The notes under the pieces are model-generated. The model was not told the DNA's origin. It saw only the letters and a list, made by a program, of their open reading frames with translations, and made no database searches. Below are positions 6,230 to 12,007 of a stretch of DNA of 12,363 nucleotides, piece by piece; positions within the stretch are counted from its first letter, which is position 1, and each line of letters opens with the position of its first letter. The position numbers were made by a program, and so were the translations under genes. The stretch comes from JAFGDH01 sp964447525 (GTDB taxonomy: Archaea > Aenigmatarchaeota > Aenigmatarchaeia > QMZP01 > QMZT01), in the NCBI GenBank assembly GCA_964447525.1, contig CAYUSU010000038.1, positions 1-12,363 of the forward strand, in the 5' to 3' direction.

Positions 6230-7531
6230 TTATCTTATTATGGTTGCTGATCTCTCCGGTCCTAAAGATACGATGGTTGCCGGCAGGCCTGTGAGTTCTT
6301 CTATCCTTTTGACGTATCTCCTTGCCTGCTCCGGAAGGGAAGTGAATCCGTTCCTGCATATTTCTATTATCTGTTCTTTCGTCAGGTTCTCCCATCCTTC
6401 CATTTCTTCGTAAACCGGTTTCGCTCTCGTCAGGACATCCAAATATACCGGGAAATCCACCGTTTCTTTCCCGTCGATTTCGTACCCCGTGCATATCTTC
6501 AGCTTCTTTAACCCGCTGAGAACGTCCAGTTTCGTGAGAGCGATTTCCTTTAAACCGTTTATCATCTTCGCGTAATTGACAATGACAATGTCCAGCCATC
6601 CGCATCTCCTGGGTCTTCCTGTGGTCGTGCCGAACTCCGCTCCCGCTTCCCTTAACATGCTTCCGGTCTCCCCCGTCAACTCCGTAGGGAACGGGCCTTC
6701 ACCCACCCTGGTGGTGTACGCCTTTACCACGCCTATGATGTTTCCGATCTTGTCCGGGCCCACACCGGTTCCCGTGCACACCCCGCCAGCGGTCGAATTG
6801 GACGAAGTGACATAAGGATAAGTGCCGTGATCAACATCCAGCAGTGTTCCCTGCGCGCCCTCGAAAAGGACGTTCTTACCGCTTTCGATCGCGGTGTTCA
6901 CGGCCTTCGGAACGTTGCCTGCGTATGGTCTCAAAACATCCGCATATCTGCTGTATTTTTCCGCTATCTTTTCCTTGTAATCATCAAGTTCACTTTCGCT
7001 GTTTATGACGCCGAATCTTACCAGATCATGTTTCTTTAGTTCCAGTATGTTGTTTATCTTTTCCCTGAAATTTTCACCAACGAGATCATGTACCCTGAGA
7101 GCTTCCGTTCTTTTTGCCTTGTCAGAATATGCCGGTCCTATACCCCTTCCGGTTGTTCCTATCTTCCCTTTACCCGCTTCTCTTTCCCTTCCTGCGTCGA
7201 ATATTTTGTGATGTTCTAATATCACGTGGGCCTTCCCGCTTATCATAAGATCGGGATTCCTGCCTGTCTTTTTTAGCGAATCTATTTCACCTATAAGGAT
7301 ATCCGGGTCGATTACCAGCCCATTACCTATTATGCATTTCTTTCCCTGGACGCATCCGGACGGCATGATATGAAGCTTGAAAATGTCTTCGCCGACCTTG
7401 ACTGTATGGCCCGCATTGTTACCTCCGTTGTACCTTACGACAATATCGGATTTTTCAGCCAGAAAATCTATTATTTTCCCTTTCCCCTCGTCTCCCCATT
7501 GTGTCCCAAGAACCAAAACTGTGTTTCGCAT
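6230..7531 (-). CDS. purA: Adenylosuccinate synthetase
   Basis: PurA joins IMP and Asp with GTP to make adenylosuccinate, the first step from IMP to AMP. From ATG 7531 the protein has 433 residues, beginning with MRNTVLVLGTQWGDEGKGK where the family normally starts. Visible motifs are GTQWGDEGKGK (P-loop-like, catalytic D13), YNGGNNAGHTV (H42), GTTGRGIGPAYSDKAKR, QGTLLDVDHGTYPYVTSS, AYTTRVGEGPFPTEL, TTGRPRRCGWLD, LTKLDVLSGL and the C-terminal SLGPERSATI. At about 430 residues it is the long form seen in bacteria and some archaea, not the roughly 340-residue form of several hyperthermophilic archaea. In-frame ATGs at 7546 and 7558 are alternatives; 7546 is closer to the leaderless distance from the TATA box. 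It lies 56 nt after guaB on the same strand, so both enzymes that draw on IMP are side by side. Confidence 0.95.
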   Translation of the reverse strand: MRNTVLVLGTQWGDEGKGKIIDFLAEKSDIVVRYNGGNNAGHTVKVGEDIFKLHIMPSGCVQGKKCIIGNGLVIDPDILIGEIDSLKKTGRNPDLMISGKAHVILEHHKIFDAGREREAGKGKIGTTGRGIGPAYSDKAKRTEALRVHDLVGENFREKINNILELKKHDLVRFGVINSESELDDYKEKIAEKYSRYADVLRPYAGNVPKAVNTAIESGKNVLFEGAQGTLLDVDHGTYPYVTSSNSTAGGVCTGTGVGPDKIGNIIGVVKAYTTRVGEGPFPTELTGETGSMLREAGAEFGTTTGRPRRCGWLDIVIVNYAKMINGLKEIALTKLDVLSGLKKLKICTGYEIDGKETVDFPVYLDVLTRAKPVYEEMEGWENLTKEQIIEICRNGFTSLPEQARRYVKRIEELTGLPATIVSLGPERSATIIR

Positions 7532-7560
7532 CTTATTACAATTCATAATAGAAAACAATC

Positions 7561-7570
7561 TTTATAATAT
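7561..7570 (-). promoter_or_regulatory. purA TATA box
   Basis: On the - strand ATATTATAAA preceded by GGA lies in the guaB-purA gap. Its centre (about 7566) predicts a start of transcription near 7540, between the candidate ATGs 7546 and 7531. No ribosome binding site is visible before 7531, so initiation is leaderless or from a very short leader. Confidence 0.5.
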
Positions 7571-7587
7571 TTCCATTTACCAAGAAT

Positions 7588-9048
7588 TCATTCCTCGTTT
7601 GACCAGTAATTGGGCGTGCCTTCGGTTATCCTGATGTTGTGCGGGTGGGATTCCTGCTGGCCTGACTTGGTGATTCTAACGAATTTCGCATTTTTCCTGA
7701 GTTCGTTTATGTTGCTGCATCCGGTATAACCCATTGCCGATCTCAGTCCTCCCATCATCTGGTAAACGACCTCGGAAACAGTTCCCCTGTAAGGTACCAT
7801 CCCCTCAACGCCTTCCGGAACGAGTTTTTCGCTTTTCATTCCCTTCTGGCCGTACCTGTCCTTGGAACCTGCCTTCATTGCGCCTAAAGAACCCATTCCC
7901 CTGTACTTTTTGTATTTTCTTCCTTGGAAGAATGTGATTTCACCTGGTGATTCGTCAGTACCTGCGAACAACGAACCCGTCATTACGAGTGAAGCGCCTG
8001 CCGCAATCGCTTTCGCGATATCTCCGGAGTACTTCATTCCCCCATCTGCGATTACCGGTATTCCGTGTCTGTCAGCGACGATGCTACAGTCCTGTACTGC
8101 CGTTATCTGAGGAACGCCGGAACCTGCGACTATCCTGGTCGTACATATGGAACCGGGTCCCATTCCGACCTTGATGAGATCAGCTCCTGCAGCTATCAAT
8201 TCTTCGGCCGCTTCAGGGGTTGCGATGTTACCTGCTATTACAGGTATGTCCAGATTTTTCTTGATATTCCTGATCATGTTTATTACGTTTTCTGAATGTC
8301 CGTGTGCGGTGTCTACCGTAAGAATGTCCGCTCCGGCTTCGACCAGTTTTTTCGCTCTTTCCGTGCCGAAAGGACCTACTGCCGCCCCTACACGGAGTCT
8401 TCCTTCTTTGTCCATTGAAGAATCCGGGAATTTCTCGCTCCTTTCCACATCCCTTACTGTTATCAGGCTTTTCAGCCTCCCCTCTGAGTCAACCATAGGG
8501 AGTTTCTCGACCTTGTTGCTAGCCATTACTTCCATTGCTTTTTGTATGCTGGAGTTCTCCGGGATGGTGACCGGATTACTTGACATCGCAACCTTGACTT
8601 TCTCATCGAAATCCTTTCTGAATCTTATGTCCCTCGCGGTCAGTATGCCCACCAACTTCCCACTTTCTATTATAGGGAAACTTGCTATGTTCATTTCATC
8701 AGTGATCTGTTTTGCCTTGCTTATCGGATCATCCGGCGAAAGGGTGATCGGGTCTTTTATCATCCAAGATTCTGACCTCTTGACCTTTTCAATTTCTTGA
8801 CACTGTACGTCTGTCGTAAGGTTCTTGTGAATTATTCCCATTCCTCCTTCTCTGGCGAGAGCGATGGCCAGAGGTGCTCCAGTAACCGTGTCCATTGGAG
8901 CGGAAAGAATTGGTATTCTAAGAGAAATATTCTTTGTGAGTCTGGTAGAAAGATCCACTTCAGATGGAAGTACGTTCGATTTTCTAGGAACAAGCAGAAC
9001 ATCGTCAAACGTAAGCGCCAAACCGCTTCTTATCTTGTCCTGAATTAT
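7588..9048 (-). CDS. guaB: Inosine-5'-monophosphate dehydrogenase, apparent non-ATG start
   Basis: GuaB oxidises IMP to XMP with NAD+, the committed step to GMP. Visible features are LALTFDDVLLVP (10-21), ILSAPMDTVT, two CBS domains (about 96-143 and 152-203), GPGSICTTRIVAGSGVPQ with catalytic C302, ADGGMKYSGDIAKA, and the flap YRGMGSLGAMKAGS with DRYGQ. Started at codon 9048 the protein has 486 residues, the normal family length. That codon is ATA and the next is ATT. GAGGTGA (9053-9059) lies 4 nt before the ATA, and no ATG, GTG or TTG is in frame between the promoter and the conserved core, apart from TTG 9021 inside the conserved start. The frame is open to 9249, but that extension overlaps NAD kinase and is Arg-rich, so I reject it. 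Initiation at ATA or ATT, or an ATG misread as ATA, is the likely explanation. Confidence 0.93.
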   Translation of the reverse strand: MIQDKIRSGLALTFDDVLLVPRKSNVLPSEVDLSTRLTKNISLRIPILSAPMDTVTGAPLAIALAREGGMGIIHKNLTTDVQCQEIEKVKRSESWMIKDPITLSPDDPISKAKQITDEMNIASFPIIESGKLVGILTARDIRFRKDFDEKVKVAMSSNPVTIPENSSIQKAMEVMASNKVEKLPMVDSEGRLKSLITVRDVERSEKFPDSSMDKEGRLRVGAAVGPFGTERAKKLVEAGADILTVDTAHGHSENVINMIRNIKKNLDIPVIAGNIATPEAAEELIAAGADLIKVGMGPGSICTTRIVAGSGVPQITAVQDCSIVADRHGIPVIADGGMKYSGDIAKAIAAGASLVMTGSLFAGTDESPGEITFFQGRKYKKYRGMGSLGAMKAGSKDRYGQKGMKSEKLVPEGVEGMVPYRGTVSEVVYQMMGGLRSAMGYTGCSNINELRKNAKFVRITKSGQQESHPHNIRITEGTPNYWSNEE

Positions 9049-9052
9049 ATTC

Positions 9053-9059
9053 TCACCTC
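9053..9059 (-). promoter_or_regulatory. Strong ribosome binding site of guaB without a normal start codon
   Basis: GAGGTGA on the - strand complements the 3' end of archaeal 16S rRNA. Four nt downstream is ATA (9048) and seven nt downstream is ATT (9045). The site decides the start of guaB even though the codon is unusual. Confidence 0.6.
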
Positions 9060-9089
9060 TGATGATCTTATTTTTACAATAGCTTAAAG

Positions 9090-9098
9090 TTATAAAAA
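9090..9098 (-). promoter_or_regulatory. Internal guaB promoter TATA box overlapping the NAD kinase stop
   Basis: TTTTTATAA on the - strand also encodes the last residues and stop of NAD kinase (Phe-Leu-stop). Its centre predicts a start of transcription near 9068, giving a leader of about 20 nt that contains the guaB ribosome binding site. Confidence 0.5.
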
Positions 9099-9866
9099 GT
9101 TTTTGAAATGTTTTCCGAAATCCCTGCTGAACCCTACTATCCTGGCGGGGTTGTCGCCGTTCCTGACTGTTACGATGTCTCCGTTTCTCAGTTTCTTTAC
9201 CTGATCTTCCTGACCGTCTATGCATATTTCCCCCTCGGTGTTCAGGCATTTTATCGTCACTTCCTTTTCGGTGATGATCTCCCCTTCTTTAAGCCTCCCG
9301 ATGAACGGTGCGGTTTCCATCACTCCGAATCCCGGAGAGTTCCATCCCATCCGTTTCGCTCCGGCGGAATGGGCAAACGCATTCGATCCGGTGGGGGTAT
9401 ATACAAGGATACCTGATCCGCGTTCCCTGGATTTTTCACCATTTACTCGTATCTCACTGTCCAGTATCCTTCTGGTGTATATGGCGGAAACGAGAACATC
9501 GTTGATGGCGAGATGTTTCATCGGTTTGCCATTGACCTTTGCTTCAAGCCTCGTCATCCCATGGATGAAATAGTCTTTCCCTTCCTTTCCGTTTATCAAA
9601 AGAATAAGATTCTTCCTAAAGTCTTTCGGACCGGAAGTCATGTAGAACCCGACAGACGATCCGGGATTCACTCCCATTATCGGGCATTTGAATTTCCACT
9701 GGTATTTGAAGAATGTCCCGTCGCCACCGATAAGGACCGCGAGACCGACGTCCTTCGTATTGCGTTCGCTGTACTTTATACCGATGTCTTTTATTATATT
9801 TTTTACCTGATTCTTCAGTTCATGACCGTACGGTTCCTTGCAGTTGACGAATATTTTTTTTATCAT
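9090..9866 (-). CDS. nadK: NAD kinase
   Basis: NAD kinase phosphorylates NAD+ at the 2'-hydroxyl of its adenosine ribose to give NADP+. The 258 residues match the usual length for the compact archaeal and bacterial forms. Visible motifs are LIGGDGTF (45-52, with the conserved Asp), INDVLV (121-126, adenine and ribose contacts) and the Gly-rich ILVYTPTGSNAFAHSAGAKR (153-172). The start ATG 9866 is 4 nt after the thymidylate kinase stop, so the two are almost surely co-translated. The C-terminus carries the guaB TATA box. The short gap and shared strand place it in the nucleotide cluster next to an NAD+-using enzyme, GuaB. Confidence 0.93.
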   Translation of the reverse strand: MIKKIFVNCKEPYGHELKNQVKNIIKDIGIKYSERNTKDVGLAVLIGGDGTFFKYQWKFKCPIMGVNPGSSVGFYMTSGPKDFRKNLILLINGKEGKDYFIHGMTRLEAKVNGKPMKHLAINDVLVSAIYTRRILDSEIRVNGEKSRERGSGILVYTPTGSNAFAHSAGAKRMGWNSPGFGVMETAPFIGRLKEGEIITEKEVTIKCLNTEGEICIDGQEDQVKKLRNGDIVTVRNGDNPARIVGFSRDFGKHFKNFL

Positions 9867-9870
9867 GTTA

Positions 9871-10467
9871 TCATAAACCGAATAATTCTTCTATCTTTTT
9901 CTTTACGTCCGAGAACACTTCTTCTTTCGTTCTGTTACCATCCACCACGAAGAACCCTTCCTTTACTTTTAATTCGTCGTATGCCTTCCTTACTTTCTGC
10001 TGGAAGTCCATGTTTTCGTGCCTGTCGTTGTTGCGTGTCCTGTTGAGTGATTCTTCTGCTGGGACGTCAAGCAATATGACAAGGTCCGGCTTTCTGGCGA
10101 ACTTGTTCACTTCCCTTATCCATTCGCTGTCCGCACCATAAAGAATGCTCTGGTACGCTATGGTGGAATAATAATACCTGTCGGAAACGACTGAAACGCC
10201 TTGCTCGAGATTCGGAATCACGAAATTGTTCAGGTGCTCGTATCGGTCGGCCGTATACAACAGTGTTATTGCGTTCCCGGATCCGATCTCGAATTCCTTG
10301 TTTAACCATTTTCTGATCAGTCTCCCGATCATATTATGAGGGTTGGGCTCTTCAGTGAAGACCGCGAGAAGGTCCTTCGACTTGAGGAATTCGACAACCA
10401 TCTTTGCCTGAGTCTCTTTGCCGGACTTGTCCAGACCTTCAAAAACAATGAACTTTCCTTCTCCCAT
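9871..10467 (-). CDS. tmk: Thymidylate kinase
   Basis: dTMP kinase makes dTDP from dTMP and ATP for DNA synthesis. The protein has 198 residues, a normal length. The P-loop is FEGLDKSGKETQ (9-20), with Lys-Ser in the place where many family members have Gly. TEEPNPHN (38-45) gives the conserved acidic and Pro residues near the substrate. The DRY motif VVSDRYYYSTIAYQ (93-106) follows, and LDVPAEESLNRTRNNDRHEN includes the LID region. The start ATG 10467 is 24 nt from a TATA box that overlaps the stop of the upstream HAD gene, so this gene can be made from its own, probably leaderless, mRNA as well as from the longer operon transcript. It is 4 nt upstream of NAD kinase. Confidence 0.93.
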   Translation of the reverse strand: MGEGKFIVFEGLDKSGKETQAKMVVEFLKSKDLLAVFTEEPNPHNMIGRLIRKWLNKEFEIGSGNAITLLYTADRYEHLNNFVIPNLEQGVSVVSDRYYYSTIAYQSILYGADSEWIREVNKFARKPDLVILLDVPAEESLNRTRNNDRHENMDFQQKVRKAYDELKVKEGFFVVDGNRTKEEVFSDVKKKIEELFGL

Positions 10468-10482
10468 ATCACATCTTTCCTG

Positions 10483-10496
10483 TTATATTATAAAAA
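10483..10496 (-). promoter_or_regulatory. tmk TATA box overlapping the HAD gene stop
   Basis: TTTTTATAATATAA on the - strand, centred about 24 nt from the tmk ATG at 10467. Its first nine bases also encode Phe-Leu-stop of the HAD gene, just as at the nadK-guaB junction. The distance suggests a leaderless tmk mRNA. Confidence 0.5.
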
Positions 10497-11144
10497 TTTT
10501 TCCAGTTCCTTTAACGAATGTATTACGTTTGCGTGTTTTACCGCATCTTTCCATTGAGGATTTGGATTTTCCTTTCTTACTATCAGTACCCCTTTGATAC
10601 CGTTCTTTTCAGCCGGAATAATGTCACTATTCATGCTGTCGCCAACCATCAGAGCCTCTTCGGGTTTTATGTCAAGTTTTTGAAGAGTGTCAATAAATGA
10701 CATTATTTCCGGTTTAATCAATTTAGTGTCATGAGAAAAACACGAAACATCAAATAAATCAACTAATCCGGTTTTCATGACGAGATCGGTTTTGTAATAA
10801 AAAGCATTCGACAGAATTGCCAGTTTAACCCCTGTTTTTCTAAGACTTTTCAGAGATTCCATCGTATCTGAAAAAATTCCAACTTCACTGGGATCGGGTG
10901 TCCATATCTTTACCAGTTCCCTGATCATTTCATCATTTTTTTCAATTCCGAATTTTTCACATAGTTCTTCCATCGATTCTTTCACGGAATCGTACCTTTT
11001 TCTTTCGACTGCGTCTTCAAATCTCAAACTAAAATCCTTGTTGGCTTCCATTCCGAACAATTTTGCCGTTCTCCGCACGGGATTTTCTTTGACATTATTG
11101 TAAACAAGTGTATTCCACAAATCGAATATTATTGCCTTAATCAT
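10488..11144 (-). CDS. HAD-superfamily hydrolase-like protein
   Basis: A 218-residue protein starting MIKAIIFDLWNTLVYNN. The HAD core is clear: motif I FDLWNTL (nucleophile D8), motif II ILSNAF, motif III Lys in KLIKPEIMSF and motif IV MVGDSMNSDI with acidic residues. A helical cap lies between motifs I and II. The second Asp of the DxD phosphatase motif is Trp (W10), so the usual general acid of HAD phosphatases is missing; the substrate and even the reaction are open. The start at 11144 is fixed by AGGTGT and a 5-nt spacer, the same arrangement as the Nudix gene. The longer open frame to 11252 overlaps carS and lacks family similarity. The ribosome binding site overlaps the carS stop region (8 nt gap), so carS and this gene are co-transcribed. 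A/T-richer than the neighbouring kinase genes. Confidence 0.88.
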   Translation of the reverse strand: MIKAIIFDLWNTLVYNNVKENPVRRTAKLFGMEANKDFSLRFEDAVERKRYDSVKESMEELCEKFGIEKNDEMIRELVKIWTPDPSEVGIFSDTMESLKSLRKTGVKLAILSNAFYYKTDLVMKTGLVDLFDVSCFSHDTKLIKPEIMSFIDTLQKLDIKPEEALMVGDSMNSDIIPAEKNGIKGVLIVRKENPNPQWKDAVKHANVIHSLKELEKFL

Positions 11145-11152
11145 CGAAACAC

Positions 11153-11689
11153 CTAATACGGTACCTTCTTCACCTTGATCAGAAAAGCTACGAAGTTCGC
11201 TGTCAGATGCAGGACTGGGGTTATTGCTAAAAGAATGATAATCCATTCCCACTTGAGGAACACGAACAGTGAAGCTATTATGATCATTCCAATCATGAAG
11301 TCTTCCTGATCCAGCAACGGGGCCGGTTTCCCCCTTTCCATTCCCAGTCTTCTTTTGATGAATGATCCTCCGAGGTCACCCATCATCGCTCCCAGTCCGA
11401 TTATGAATCCAAGGAACGGTCCCATTGGAACGATGTTTAATGGAACGTCAGAGAGTCCCCATGGCAGATAAGGGAAAGCAAGCATCTGTATGGTTCCGAT
11501 GATCGTGGCCACTATAAGGCCGAGTATGAGACCTTCCCAGGTTTTCCCCTTCCCTAAAATAGGATGGCCTCGGAACTTTCTACCTCCGTCTATCCTCCGC
11601 TTTCCCCGGGCAAGCGTGCATAATCCATTCGCTCCGTAAGCTGCAAGAACCAGCCAAATCGCTTCAACGAAAGTGTAAATGTCTATCAT
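11153..11689 (-). CDS. carS: CDP-archaeol synthase
   Basis: CarS activates the archaeal lipid precursor digeranylgeranylglyceryl phosphate with CTP to give CDP-archaeol, at the membrane. From ATG 11689 it has 178 residues. About five membrane helices are visible (roughly 5-27, 52-72, 90-110, 131-147, 150-171). The conserved loops are GGRKFRGHPILGKGKTWEG (35-53) and GDLGGSFIKRRLGMERGKPA then PLLDQED (104-130), which are typical of the family. An in-frame ATG at 11704 is an alternative that adds five residues; I prefer 11689 because of its distance to a TATA box and the usual family N-terminus. It is first in the - strand cluster and is followed 8 nt later by the HAD gene. Confidence 0.9.
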   Translation of the reverse strand: MIDIYTFVEAIWLVLAAYGANGLCTLARGKRRIDGGRKFRGHPILGKGKTWEGLILGLIVATIIGTIQMLAFPYLPWGLSDVPLNIVPMGPFLGFIIGLGAMMGDLGGSFIKRRLGMERGKPAPLLDQEDFMIGMIIIASLFVFLKWEWIIILLAITPVLHLTANFVAFLIKVKKVPY

Positions 11690-11706
11690 GACCCAAAACC
11701 CCATCG

Positions 11707-11740
11707 AAATTATATTTATTCTTTCTAGTTATACATAAAT
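11707..11740 (-). promoter_or_regulatory. carS promoter with two TATA-like elements
   Basis: On the - strand AATAAATATAATTT (11707-11720) lies about 26 nt before ATG 11689. A second element, TATGTATAA, near 11730-11738 lies about 30 nt before ATG 11704. Both starts are thus possible; the first element is the better match. Confidence 0.45.
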
Positions 11741-11799
11741 AATCCACAGTTTGACGATTCGCAATGATATGATAAAGTCGTCTATAGAAACCATAATAT

Positions 11800-11829
11800 G
11801 ACTGCTTGAACCAATTGAACAAAGCAGTC
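11800..11829. repeat. Inverted repeat just upstream of tRNA-Ala
   Basis: GACTGCTT (11800-11807) and AAGCAGTC (11822-11829) form a perfect 8-bp stem with a 14-nt loop, ending 11 nt before the tRNA. It lies in the 11705-11840 gap between divergent carS and the tRNA, where I see no other gene. It may fold in the tRNA 5' leader, serve as an operator, or be incidental. Confidence 0.4.
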
Positions 11830-11840
11830 TTTCAAAATAT

Positions 11841-11946
11841 GGGCTCGTAGCTCAGTCCGGTAGAGCGCTCGGTTCGCATCCGAGAGGCCTCGGGTTCAAA
11901 TGACGAACGAAACGAAAGTTTCCGTCTGAATTTCCCGACGAGTCCA
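11841..11946 (+). tRNA. tRNA-Ala(CGC), interrupted by an intron in the TψC loop
   Basis: The full cloverleaf can be drawn. The acceptor GGGCTCG pairs with CGAGTCC, including the G3-T70 pair that specifies alanine, and A73 follows. The D-stem is GCTC/GAGC with G18-G19. The anticodon stem CTCGG/CCGAG carries loop TTCGCAT, anticodon CGC at 11875-11877. The T-stem is TCGGG/CCCGA. The T-loop is split: TTCAAA (11895-11900), 32 extra nt, then T (11933), restoring TTCAAAT when spliced. The mature molecule is 74 nt before CCA, which is not encoded. Upstream, ATAATAT near 11794 might be a promoter element. Confidence in identity is high because the alanine-specific pair, T33, T54-T55-C56 and A58 are all present. 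Confidence 0.93.
11901..11932 (+). other. 32-nt tRNA intron between positions 59 and 60 with bulge-helix-bulge
   Basis: The precursor folds as follows. The T-stem is followed by a 4-bp central helix, TTCA of the exon with TGAA of the intron. A 3-nt bulge AAT lies on the 5' side and a 3-nt bulge TTT on the 3' side. An inner helix GACG/CGTC follows, extended after an AAC bulge by GAAAC/GTTTC closed by a GAAA tetraloop. Cutting after the second base of each bulge, the rule for the archaeal splicing endonuclease, gives exactly the normal 7-nt T-loop. The position differs from the common 37/38 site next to the anticodon and implies an endonuclease able to process non-canonical positions. Confidence 0.88.
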
Positions 11947-11963
11947 TTACATCTGTAGCCCCT

Positions 11964-11984
11964 TTTATAAAAATATTTATAAAA
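11964..11984 (+). promoter_or_regulatory. TATA region of the metallophosphoesterase gene
   Basis: Two TATA-like boxes in tandem in an A/T-only stretch. The second, TTTATAAAA (11976-11984), is centred about 28 nt before ATG 12008, which fits a leaderless mRNA. A run of seven T (11999-12005) just before the ATG may also end the tRNA transcript. Confidence 0.5.
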
Positions 11985-12007
11985 CTTACTCACTAATCTT
12001 TTTTTCA

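Noticed and set aside
9049..9249. N-terminal extension of guaB to ATG 9249
   Set aside because: It overlaps NAD kinase, is Arg-rich, and lies before the TATA box and ribosome binding site of guaB.
11145..11252. N-terminal extension of the HAD protein to ATG 11252
   Set aside because: It overlaps carS coding sequence, while ATG 11144 has a proper ribosome binding site and starts the HAD fold.
11761..11800. Possible box C/D guide RNA before the tRNA
   Set aside because: A weak C-like ATGATA is present but no matching D box at the proper distance.
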